A program made the translations under genes and the position numbers. A DNA stretch of 64,000 bases, taken from contig CANTFL010001327.1 in the NCBI GenBank assembly GCA_947650285.1, forward strand, positions 248,001-312,000, written 5' to 3'. Below the pieces are notes generated by a model, which made no database searches, was not told the DNA's origin, and saw only the letters and a program-made list of their open reading frames with translations. Below are positions 20,613 through 30,111 of the stretch, piece after piece (position 1 is the stretch's first letter; every line of letters starts with the position of its first letter). The DNA comes from Hyaloperonospora brassicae. Lineage: Eukaryota; Oomycota; Peronosporomycetes; Peronosporales; Peronosporaceae.

Positions 20613-22418
20613 TTAGCGTGTAGCTGAAGACCGTGGCATAAGCGCTTTGAGTTTCTCGGGCGACAATTGCTTAGGTGCAGGGGGCGTTGTTACACGAGCA
20701 TCCAGCGCTTTCAGCAGTCGGCGTGAGCGATCCTCCATTCCACGTTTCCCAAACTCATTAAGAAAAGCTTCCAGTTCAGTCGTCTCTTTCCAATTATTCA
20801 GAAGTACTTCGATCACGGTCTCGTCTTTCTTGACACTCTCGTCTTTCTTGACACTCTTGTCTTTATCGTTAACGAACGTAACACGTTCATCGTCAACGTA
20901 CTGCAGAAACTGCTTGAAATCATTGCAATGGTTCTCCAAAACACCTTCGGCAGGTGGTCTCATTGAGTTGTACTTATTAAGGTTTGCAGTGGGCATCGAG
21001 TAGTATGCGGTTAAAGGTTTCAACTTTATCTCCGCCCACTTTTCATAAAACAAAGGTGGGTATTCAGGGAAAGGTCCGGAAAATATCTTTCGCTCCATCT
21101 CAAAAACTATAGTCTTCAAATCTTCAGAACGTCGGAGATGTTCAACAAAACCCACAACGTCTTTTGGTGCGTTAAATTGCACCAGCACAGATGCCACAAA
21201 GGGTGCGGGATCGAATAGACCCCAAGGTCCTTTGACGTTATTTTTCTCTGCCTCGACAATGCGTTTTAGGCCTAGCACCACATCATACTCCAACCACTGA
21301 GTGAGGTCGAGTTTGATCTCATCCCACAATTCGCTACGTTGGAGCACACTTTCGACATGACCATCCGTTCCAGTAGGCGCGGAAGGACCACTCGTAAGAT
21401 GACCATCCGTTCCAGTCGACCTCACACGACCATTCGTGAGATAACCTTTCGTTCCAATAGGCATCATGTCGAAGACGACGACAGGATCCGTGTTGGACTT
21501 CAGCCACACATCAAACATCAACTTCAGGGTATCCGGGTGCTTCTCACCCAGCGTACCCGTTAAGCGGTCGATGCGAGGTTTGATACCAGTATTGTGAAGA
21601 CTGAGCAAGAAATCCACCGACTCTTTTTCCCCCCACTCATCCACCAGTTTCGTCACTGTGGCAGCGTCGTCGTACGAGCCACCAAGCTTAGCGTGCTTGT
21701 CGACATACTTTATCCATGTCAAAAGCCACTCTTTGACGGCCTCTGCTTCCATGCTGTCTGCACTTGGCTTCTTCAATGCGATAGGCAGCATACTGTAGAC
21801 TACGTCAGGGTCCACTCCGTCTTTCAGCCATACAGCAATCATGCCACGTGCGACATCTTCGTTTTTCGCAACCAGCGCTCGCTGCAGTTCATCAGCACGA
21901 CTTTGCATGCCATCCACCTTTCGAAACCGATGAAAAACCTTCGCCAGCGTACGAGCATCCGGGTTTATCGTCAGCAGGTGCTCAACCTCGTCCTCCACAG
22001 TACAGTCAGGATGCCCAGCACGATACGCATCGATCTTTTGAGCCCACTCCTGAAGCTGCCAATCGTGGGCACGCTCAAAACTCTCTCCTGCTTTGGCCTT
22101 CAACCGTTCAAGCATGGACAGCGGGCTGTGCTCTGTAGCCTGGATCAGGGGTTCCGCTTTACCCAACACTTCGGTCAGAGGTATGAGCGAAAGCTCGCCC
22201 CTTTCCTCGTCGCTTTGACGGTCGCGGTCAATCCCTTCCTCGTTGCCGTGGACCTTCACGAGTTCCAGCGCGACAGACGCGTTCATCTTGGAGGGGGAAA
22301 CGACAGCGGGCAAGTATCGAGCAGTATTGTGCGGTTCACCACCGCTCGCGGTCGTTGAGCGAGCAGCTGTCGATAGAGAGATACCGGTGGCCGTCAACAG
22401 AGGGCAAAGCAGACGCAT
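20613..22418 (-). CDS. Secreted RxLR/dEER-like effector with LWY-type repeats
   Basis: Intronless, 601 aa. Residues 1 to about 20 form a signal peptide (MRLLCPLLTATGISL...). A degenerate RxLR-like RYLP lies at 34-37 and an exact DEER at 70-73, the spacing usual for oomycete host-translocated effectors. The body has repeated helix-bundle signatures: AVWLKDGVDPDVVYSMLPI near 195-213 and DVWLKSNTDPVVVFDMMPI near 303-321, each a W...DP.VV...L/M-P-I motif as in LWY domains. A low-complexity insert repeats GTDGH at 336-340 and 350-354, and a lysine/aspartate repeat (SVKKDE) sits nearer the C-terminus. Effectors of this class act inside plant cells; the target cannot be deduced. Lower GC3 than the housekeeping genes fits the sparse compartment. 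Confidence 0.85.
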   Translation of the reverse strand: MRLLCPLLTATGISLSTAARSTTASGGEPHNTARYLPAVVSPSKMNASVALELVKVHGNEEGIDRDRQSDEERGELSLIPLTEVLGKAEPLIQATEHSPLSMLERLKAKAGESFERAHDWQLQEWAQKIDAYRAGHPDCTVEDEVEHLLTINPDARTLAKVFHRFRKVDGMQSRADELQRALVAKNEDVARGMIAVWLKDGVDPDVVYSMLPIALKKPSADSMEAEAVKEWLLTWIKYVDKHAKLGGSYDDAATVTKLVDEWGEKESVDFLLSLHNTGIKPRIDRLTGTLGEKHPDTLKLMFDVWLKSNTDPVVVFDMMPIGTKGYLTNGRVRSTGTDGHLTSGPSAPTGTDGHVESVLQRSELWDEIKLDLTQWLEYDVVLGLKRIVEAEKNNVKGPWGLFDPAPFVASVLVQFNAPKDVVGFVEHLRRSEDLKTIVFEMERKIFSGPFPEYPPLFYEKWAEIKLKPLTAYYSMPTANLNKYNSMRPPAEGVLENHCNDFKQFLQYVDDERVTFVNDKDKSVKKDESVKKDETVIEVLLNNWKETTELEAFLNEFGKRGMEDRSRRLLKALDARVTTPPAPKQLSPEKLKALMPRSSATR

Positions 22419-23355
22419 GGCTCAGTCCAACACAAGTGGGGCAAAGTTCGGTCCAACAGAAGCGGGGCAAAGTTCGCAATGGGAGAAGCTCGCGCATCTG
22501 ATCGCAGCCTGTCGACCACTCCAGCACCAGCCAGCTCCACTCATATTTGGTCCCTGTTCTGCTTTTTGACGAGCATTAAATCCGATATTGATTGCAAATT
22601 AGCTGCTAATAAAAATGAGAAAACCACAGCATGTCGACAGCATACGGAGCCTAGACTCACAAGAGTCATGTATTATGCTTCATCGTTTGCTCACAATCAT
22701 GAACATGCCGTGTGAAACGGGGTAAGCCTATTGCACGACGTTGCGATTACGCCACACACTAATGTGAGCATTGTCGATTCGACAATGTTATTGCCCATCC
22801 GGCAGCACATGGCATCCTTAGCCACCAGGGCGTCCCATGAAGGCTAAAAATGCGCGCAAATAGGGGGTAGCAAGCAGGCATCAATCGCCAATAGCTGTAG
22901 CCGAATCCAAGGAGAAATCGAAAAATTGCATCAAATCGCGCGACAGTAGGAACCTCGGTACCGTTGTCGCAAAGTATTCCAACTCCCATCATCAGCGCAA
23001 CCATGGGCCAAGTCTTTCCACACCACCGAAACTTGCTGTACCTTTGTATTGACCAAGTTTAGCGTGGACCTCAGTTATTGTTCTAGACGATGTGCTAAGC
23101 AATATCGACCCTAAATTTTTCCATCAGACAATGTGTAAGGTTATACAAGTGGATGAAACGGCTTCAAAACGTTCGTCGACTTCTTCAACGACTTGCGTGT
23201 CGAAAGCACGTGGGCTCACTTCACGTACGAGCGCCACTCCAAGTCTGCCCCAAGTGTGCGTGTGTGTGTGCTCCGCTCGTCGACATTGTCGGCTGTCAGT
23301 TCGCTGAACACCCGCCGTACTTTTTTCCAGCCGACAAGTCGCCAAGCCCGCTCGT
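22419..23355. other. Spacer between the effector and the DUF4833-like gene
   Basis: Mostly featureless and AT-richer. A plus-strand exon-like fragment near 23165-23230 reads FVDFFNDLRVESTWAHFTYE and may be a relic, but no gene model can be built around it. Confidence 0.4.
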
Positions 23356-23859
23356 CTACATGATTTTCTTCTCCGAGATGACGTTCCCCGACGCGTCCCG
23401 GCCGTAAATCTCTATGTGCTGTACCTTGGGCATACCCCACGAAGTAGTTTGTTGCACGAACACGCGCTCAAACGTGCAGCCCTCTTCGCCGTTAATCGAG
23501 CCCAGACTCACGGGCTTGCCGTCCACAATGGACAAATAAACGACGCGGTCTTTCAGCGACGTGAGCGTCACCTCGTACTCACCCGGATGACCCTCGCGCG
23601 GCTTGACGGTCGCACCGTACGCGGTCGAGCGCTCGATTCGGTTGAGCTCTTCACGGGGCGCGCCGTCCTGCTCAAACATGATCCAGTACACGTCCAACGG
23701 GTTCTTCGGGTCCAATGTGCCATCCTCAAGCAGCCGTGCGGCATACACGACCACGTTCTTGTTCTTGTTGCGGTATATGACGAAAGCCACATTCGCGTCG
23801 TACGTCTGGGCAATCACGGGCATGGGGTTGTTCTCTACTTTCGAGAAGTCGAGCGACAT
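23356..23859 (-). CDS. DUF4833-domain protein
   Basis: Single exon, 167 aa, starting MSLDFSKVENNPMPVIAQTYD. The body alternates strands (ANVAFVIYRNKNKNVVVYAA, DVYWIMFEQDG, LSIVDGKPVSLGSINGEEG) and has the architecture of the small beta-rich DUF4833 family, whose biochemical role is unknown as far as I know. There is no signal peptide or membrane segment. Third positions are GC-rich, unlike the flanking sparse DNA, and an initiator-like motif lies 45-65 bp upstream. The gene appears intact and cytosolic. Confidence 0.85.
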   Translation of the reverse strand: MSLDFSKVENNPMPVIAQTYDANVAFVIYRNKNKNVVVYAARLLEDGTLDPKNPLDVYWIMFEQDGAPREELNRIERSTAYGATVKPREGHPGEYEVTLTSLKDRVVYLSIVDGKPVSLGSINGEEGCTFERVFVQQTTSWGMPKVQHIEIYGRDASGNVISEKKIM

Positions 23860-23905
23860 GACGAGCTTTCAGGAATGGGCGTAGATGGCGAGTGCACTGG
23901 ACGTT

Positions 23906-23922
23906 GCAAGTCAGAGAATGAG
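23906..23922 (-). promoter_or_regulatory. Initiator-like motif of the DUF4833-like gene
   Basis: The minus strand reads CTCATTCTCTGACTTGC, similar to the oomycete TCATTYY initiator. The position upstream of the ATG at 23859 supports that start. Confidence 0.4.
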
Positions 23923-25149
23923 ACGGACTGACGTGGACGAAAAGTAGAGGTTCAGACTGCAAGAAAAACCGCCCGCCTGCTCTGGCTTTCGGCCCGCATT
24001 GTCGCGGGTGTCGTCCCATTGTTGGTGGACGCCACGACGTAACCGGTACGTAGGAAGTAGCGCTCTATCGAATTACCCAACTACCGGTAGAATGTTCCAT
24101 TGCATAGTCTCGTGCTGTCCGTTTTCAATCGATTTTTAAAGGTCACTTTGCAATTATAGTAAAATCAACCGGTACGTGTCAAAAAGAGCACATGTGTCGA
24201 GGGAATGAATGGTAAGCTAGATCCTAGCATCTTTCCGGTATAGCTCCCCGCTCGGCAAGTTTGCTGCGCCATTTTCGAGCTGGTCAAAAGTGTAGGTCAC
24301 GCCTACTGCCATGGACCAGCCTAAATGTCAAAAAATAGATGTGCTATACAGTAAACGTGGCCTCCAGCTCTGTAGAATGGGTGCAATCGTCAACGTGAGC
24401 ATTCTGCACCAGGACCGGAGTCCATAGCGTTAAATACTGGCCTTCTACCACAAATTAGTTCGTAACTGCCGCCGAAGCCAACATGAAGCCAACATGAAGC
24501 CAACAGACATTTCAGCACCGACGTTACTTCGTCGTTGTTCGCATGCCATTTTCCTTTCTTACTTGAAAACGACCCATGCTTCGCTCAGAGCCTGTCCTTA
24601 CATTTTTGGTGCACTGCCTGCTTGACTGTGATACGTTTGAGATCATTGTTGCAACACGTCTTTGCATACTTTAACGACGAAATTGTTATAGCTAGTGGCG
24701 GTCTCCTTGGATCAAGTTCTTAGCATCGAGAACGTCCTTCCAGGCGAACGAAGATATCTGGTATCAAATAACCGTTTTACTGTGAGTTTGCTCGAAAGCG
24801 CTCGACAACTTTTGCGGCACAGGTTGCTATTTCTCGCTTTTCTTCTCATTCCTGCGACAAAGAAGTTGGGCTGTGCCGTCAAGCTCTCGAAACCCGAGAC
24901 CCTGTACGACTGTAATCATAAAAAACGCGGACTTTCTTGGGTCTTTATAGGACCAAAGAGAGCACGTTCAGCCATCGCATACTGACGAATCAAGCAAACT
25001 GGCGACCTCACTCAACTCAAGATGCCCCTAACATCAAACAGTAGCGCAAAACCAACGCGTCAAAAGCGCCTGTTTCTACTCGCATCAATATCTTTCCTTA
25101 CATCGGCGCTCCTGCCTGCGAGGGTTCACTGCACCAAAACAAACTTCAC
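23923..25149. other. Gene-sparse, AT-richer stretch
   Basis: No supported gene. A 12-bp unit (GCCAACATGAAG) is repeated about three times at 24474-24506. A plus-strand frame at 25022-25243 carries a hydrophobic segment (RLFLLASISFLTSALL) but is only 73 codons and has no other support. Confidence 0.45.
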
Positions 25150-25621
25150 CTACAGTCTTAGCAGTTGGCTAGTGTTTTTTCGATCGTTTGGCGCGGCCGA
25201 TGGCGTACAACGAGTGCAGTGGCGTGTCGACATCGGCTTTTGATGTACCGCACTAGTCATTGGAGTGACATAATGGCAGCCTGCACCGCTGCTGGTAGAT
25301 ACATATGACACATGGAATCGACGAACTTCAAAGTCTAGACTAGTGCGGGATGCAGGTCTACCAAGTAGTCCAATTTCGTAACGTTGTTTCTGCCCGCGCC
25401 TAAGCAACGTCATCACCTCGTAGTAAGCTGAATTGTTGACGAGCATTCGAACTGACATGGCAAGAACAGTGATTGCCGACAATAGAAGATGCCAACTTGT
25501 CGATTGCTTCACGACACGAAATACGATCCTGACGCATCGGGCATCTCATTAGCTCACGATTTAAAGGTTGGTAGAAGACGAAGAGCAAATGCCCTGCCGG
25601 ATCGAACAACTCAACAAACAA
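25150..25621 (-). pseudogene. Decayed RxLR-type effector 5' end
   Basis: On the minus strand one frame encodes STSWHLLLSAITVLA, a typical oomycete effector signal peptide, but it begins with GTG instead of ATG. The overlapping frame carries VSSNARQQFSLLRGDDVA, which resembles the post-leader region of RxLR effectors, and then stops. The two halves lie in different frames, so at least one indel and a lost start are needed to explain them. Downstream frames (LLRRGQKQRYEIG onward) have no domain. I read it as a dead effector gene or fragment; no restored version is proposed. Confidence 0.4.
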
Positions 25622-26455
25622 TCTTCATTCGTGTCGAGTCAACCTTGACGGATTCATTTTGCGTGAAAAGAAGCTGTGGAGCATGCCGCCACCGCATCGA
25701 GGGCGGCAACATCGTTGACGCAGTGAATGGCGTTGTTGTAGTTGCTTGCTTGCACGTACAACTCGCTGTGGTCAGGACACGGGGTATCGTACGGATTCGT
25801 CCCTTCGCGCTAAGAGAAGCTGCTTATGCAATCGAGCGTGACGAAGAAGTGAAGCTTTTCAGCTGAAACACCCAGAACAGGTGCTCCCGAAGGAGACTCA
25901 GTATCAATCAAGATGTTGGAGAAGTACCGAATGTTTAGCTGTGCAGCAAGCGCATCCTTAGGACAACATTGTACTGGTTGTATAGTCTACTACAACACAG
26001 CGTGGCAAATCTCACTTACGCTCGGGTGCCATCGGTGAGGAAAGAGTGAGACTAGTGGTATCACAAGGGCGCGGCTAGTGGTATCGAAAAGGCGCGAGTT
26101 ATCACGTCCGAAAGCACTGTCGGAGCGTGCAGAGCGCCAATTCGAAATTGAACGCGGAAGTGGTTGTAGGCAACGGATACAGGACGTTACGAGGAACGTC
26201 AGCTCAACGTCCAGTTGGCTGCTCCTTTGTCAGACGCGGTCTTAGGACGGACAATCAGCACTCGCGACATCCATAGCATGGCTACATTCGAGCGCCTCGC
26301 TATGAGTGTGTCACGTCAATTACGTGCCTTTGGTGTAAAAAAGTTCATAGGCTATGCGAGTGGTGCGAAGCGTGTAGCCCCTCAATTTGCAAGGGTGTCA
26401 TTTTTTGTACCGAGTCTTTTCATTCGCACGGGTTCGTCAAGTCGACACTTACGAC
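25622..26455. other. Spacer upstream of the UQCC5-like gene
   Basis: A minus-strand frame near 25665-25850 (ELYVQASNYNNAIHCVND) looks protein-like and may be transposon or gene debris. Near 26050-26090 the motif CTAGTGGTATC is repeated twice with 20-bp spacing. Nothing else is supported. Confidence 0.35.
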
Positions 26456-26752
26456 ATGAAGCCGCAGACGACAGTTGCGCTGACGCCGATTCTTCGGAAG
26501 CTCGTGCCGCTTTGCTTCGTAACAGGTGCAGCGGTCGAAGTGTTTATGGTCAAGACGGGATTCTGTGCGTTCATTTTTCCTGAGTTGAAGCAGACTGTCA
26601 GTGTGCAGTACCGTGCCGAAAAACAATTGGGAGAACTAACAGGTGGCTGTTGTGCTGTAGACGAGATCGTCACTTTGAAAGAAGCCGAACGCCGCCAGCA
26701 ACGTGACGAGGAACGCCAGGAATATTTGGCAGCTAGAGCTCGAAGACAGTGA
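26456..26752 (+). CDS. SMIM4/UQCC5-like small mitochondrial protein
   Basis: Two exons (26456-26564, 26661-26752) give 66 aa: a short N-terminus with basic residues, one membrane segment (LVPLCFVTGAAVEVFMV), then KTGFYEIVTLKEAERR and a highly charged Arg/Glu tail. The pattern of a single helix with ME/VE-F/W-MV, then F-Y-x-V/I and an ERR-rich tail, matches the SMIM4 (UQCC5) family, which assists assembly of respiratory complex III in other eukaryotes. The assignment rests on short similarity and topology. The 96-bp intron splits the Tyr codon of GFYEIV. Confidence 0.65.
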   Translation: MKPQTTVALTPILRKLVPLCFVTGAAVEVFMVKTGFCAFIFPELKQTVSVQYRAEKQLGELTGGCCAVDEIVTLKEAERRQQRDEERQEYLAARARRQ

Positions 26753-26985
26753 GCGTGGTTGCTCTTGGGCATTGCCGAGACTCAAACACGCCATGCGGGC
26801 TCCTTTTCTTTCTCGTGCGCTGGACCTCTTACTTGTTCATCTCGCTTTTCCAAGCTGCACACGGTCACCAGAGCCGTTCAGTACAAGTGCCACTGCTACA
26901 TCCTACTCGAGCCACGCTGCTCTCCTTGAGATCGTGACTTGTCTGCTCCTTCTCGTGACGTAAAACTCACCACACGCAGCTCTTG

Positions 26986-28235
26986 CTAAGCTGCTGAGTG
27001 CACAATACGCTGGAGCACCAACTCGATCTTTGGCACGCGGTAACCGCCACGGTCTTTAGGGCGATTTAGCGCGTATCGTGTAGTGATTTTCGTCGTGATG
27101 GCACTGTTTTGCATGCGCAGAATCTCCGCCACCTGCACTGCTGCCGTGATGGCCGCCTCGGACGCCTGCAGTCGAACGGTCTCCTGCTTCTGCACCGTGA
27201 ACTTCGAGTTGATGATATTGGCGTAAAATACTGCAACAATGGCTCGCCATTTACAAGCATTAGTAGAATAGCTCACGAGAAGTAGAAATGCATACGTTTG
27301 AGGGTCGCCAAACGTCATCGTACCTGCCGGTTTTCGTATCGACACTGTGACAAGGTCGTCTGTGTACCGAGCAAGGCGAGGTCCAGAAAGAACCTTGTTC
27401 AAAGGCTGGAGATCAAGCTCCTTAATTAGCCGGTCAAAGACCTCTCTTGCCGCTGACCAATTTTCAATCTCGATGACACACGAGTGCGACGTTGCCGCCC
27501 CCTTTGTCCATGGCATGGAGCCGACGACGACCACGTGATCCACGTCTTTCGCTGCTTCGGTCAACTCGGCAAGATCCGATCCTACCGCAACCTTCACCTT
27601 GAAATCATCATACAGCTCCTTTTTGCGCGCGACCAAGTGTACCGGACTGGCCTCGTCGTCCACAAACACCAGCTTGTCAAACACGCCAGCAAAGTGCTGG
27701 TCGAGCCACTCGCGCGTCTGTTTCTCCGCAGACCGCGGACGAGCTGTGATCGCCAGCAGTGAAAAGGCACTGCGCAACGGCTTCAACACTTCCGCGGCTC
27801 CTTCTACCGCTTCCAGCTCCGTCTCCAAAAAGTGCTTGGACCCGAAGAACGCGCATCTCTTGCTCTCTACATCGCTTTGCTCCCAGGGACTTGCTCCACG
27901 TTTTGACCCTGTCTCTTTCACTCCTTCTCCGTCTCCGTCTTCGTAGCTTCCATGCGTCTACATGGCCAACCACAACACATTTTGCCAGTACAATGAATCT
28001 AGTGTCAGCTACGACCCACAATGTACTGACTCGAGCGACCCGTAACCGAAAAAAGATCGCGCGACTCAGTGACGCTGTCACGCACGTGCGTCTCGCGCTC
28101 TGCTTCCTGCCACGCTGTCATGCACGCGAGCAGGTCGGTCAGCGTGTGGTCCACGTCGACCATCACAACCGGACGCTCGCTGCATCCGTAAAGCGGCGCC
28201 GCCCCTGCCGTCGTCGTCGCCGTCGTCGTCGTCAT
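26986..28235 (-). CDS. HAD-family phosphatase fused to an Alba domain
   Basis: Three exons (28086-28235, 27324-27957, 26986-27230) join in phase to 342 aa. The N-terminal part is a HAD hydrolase of the 5'-nucleotidase type: motif I is DVDHTLTD (nucleophile D27, D29), motif II lies in LLAITARPRS, the motif III lysine is probably in ARKKELYDDF, and an acidic motif IV lies in VAVGSDLAEL. From about residue 260 the protein is an Alba domain: VSIRKPAVFYANII, then VRLQASEAAITAAVQVAEIL and VPKIELVLQRI. The 93-bp intron 27231-27323 interrupts the Alba domain; it stays open when unspliced, but removing it restores the fold. Alba proteins bind RNA or DNA. A combined nucleotide or RNA-end phosphatase bound to nucleic acid is inference. 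Confidence 0.8.
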
Positions 28236-28369
28236 GATCACTCACCCGAGAGAGCGCTCGTGCCAAGTGTCGCACTTTGAAGTTGCGGGCAGAGCGGTGC
28301 AAAAGTCGGTAGGAAACCGGTTTCAAACCGGTATCTGTGTGCCGCTCATCGACTCGGCTCTCCCCACCA

Positions 28370-30111
28370 ATGGCGATGCTGAACGTGGGCGCGCTCCTCA
28401 CGGGCTACGACACGGTGGGGGACCACACGGAGTTCCTCGTCGAGGTGCGTCGCTCGTGCTACTTGCGCCACGCACTGTCCCCCTCGTTCCCCTCCGTGTG
28501 ACAGTATCGATAACGTGGTGGTGCCGCAGATCTCGTGCAACGGCGGGTTGTGGCGCATCTCGCGTCGCTTTAGTGACTTTGACCAGCTGCATGCGCGTCT
28601 CGTGCGGCGCTTTGGCGACCTCATTGAGGCGTCTCTGCCTGAGAAACAGTGGTTTGGACGGTACGGCGACGTGGTCGATCCGTTCGTTTTGACCTGTCTG
28701 TCTTTCTGTGGGCATCGGCAGATCTCTTGTCGAGCAACGTGGCCCTTTGGTGATGAGAAGGAGAGCTGTATCGAGCCAATCGAGACGTGGTGCAGCACGT
28801 GGAGAAGCGACTGGACAGAGCTCCGGTCCTTGTTGCAGCTGCTTTGTGGGTCGCAAGAGCGCTCTGTTCTGCTGCTGATGCACGCGGCTGGAGGTGTTTT
28901 ACTGTCTCTCTCTCTCACTCACTCACTCACTCAGTTCCTCACTCCCTCTGGTGTTGAAAAAAAGAGAAAAGGAGGCGTTGTGATTGCCAGTGACTGTAAA
29001 ACCACTTGATCTTATCCAAAAGAGAGAGATTGAGGGAAGAGAGAGATCGAGAGACGGAACCTTTGAGCTACGAAAGTGTCAATGGCGGGACAAGATGGAT
29101 GCTCCGAAGCTTCGGTGATAAGGGGGAGTTCTGTCGCTGTGTTGAAGTACATGCTTGGCGAAAAGCTTGTCGCGACAGTCTTCTTTCCGTGCTGCCAATC
29201 GTCTCGATGCGTCCATTGCTCTGAGAAGTGCACAATGCTGTGATTGATCGCCGTTGATGAACGAGAGCGATTGTGTGCATGCAAAGAAGGCTGATCTTGT
29301 GCTGTATTGAACTGACGTGTCTGGTGCAGATTTGACCCAAACTTTTTGACTAAACGTCAAGCAAGTCTGCAGGAGTATGTTGGTACGTGCATGTACATGC
29401 TATACTGTTCAATACTTCATGAGCCAGGACTTACTTCCGGTATATCTTGTTGTTGTAGATAAACTGCTGCAGGTCCCTGGTATTTTGGACGATGCGTCCC
29501 TGCAGCATTTTCTGGAGTTGGAGAAGCACTTGGAGTTGCATGGTGAGTCGGGCATGGGCGGAGTCGGCAGCAACGGTCGATCCAGCGGCATATGGTCCGG
29601 CAAGGGTGCGTTAAGTGAGAACGACCGATTGAGCGGTATAATCGAGAGCGCGGCACAAGCCTTTATCGACATCAGTGAGGTACCCGAGCCGCTCGAAGCT
29701 GAACAAGCTGTCCAGCGCAAAAACGAGATTGTAGTGGCCTCGCAGAACGTTTTGAACGAGCAGAAGTTAGGGGAGCAGTTTGCTGCTCAACTGACAACTC
29801 TCCGTCTTCCGCGTGTCCAAGGGCAGGTATCGGACGAAGAGTTGCTCTCACGCTTGGACAGCAACAACGGGGTTGACTTTTCGTATGAGCGGGAGCACGA
29901 TTATCTTGTGGGCATTTTGAAGCATGTCGAAGCTTCGCTTCAAATGAGTATCACGCCGCCATCGGTCGACTTAATAGCTGTCATGACTGTATCAACGGCA
30001 CCGGAGACAACCGCCATCAGGTCGAGCCAATCGCTGCCAAGCGGAAATGGTGCTCCAGAAGTGGGATCGCTGGATGATCGAAGCAGCGTCGGCAACGAGT
30101 CGTTCAGCTAA
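28370..30111 (+). CDS. PX-domain (sorting-nexin-like) protein
   Basis: Four exons (28370-28444, 28530-28660, 29330-29382, 29459-30111) join in phase to 303 aa. The PX domain covers about residues 15-120: EFLVEISCNGGLWRIS, the RRFSDFDQLH phosphoinositide-pocket motif, LPEKQWFG, RFDPNFLTKRQASLQEYV and LLQVPGILDD. PX domains bind phosphatidylinositol-3-phosphate and place proteins on endosomes. The rest is polar and partly acidic with no recognisable BAR or other domain. The second intron (669 bp) is several times longer than others in the window and contains a (CTCA)n run. The start codon faces the HAD-Alba start across 134 bp, so the promoters are probably shared. Confidence 0.85.
28903..28936. 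repeat. CT/CTCA simple repeat inside the long PX-gene intron
   Basis: A short CT run merges into five CTCA units. It lies within the 669-bp intron of the PX-domain gene. Confidence 0.85.

Noticed and set aside
23165..23330. Exon-like plus-strand fragment FVDFFNDLRVESTWAHF
   Set aside because: Two overlapping frames compete and no start, splice partner or family supports a gene.
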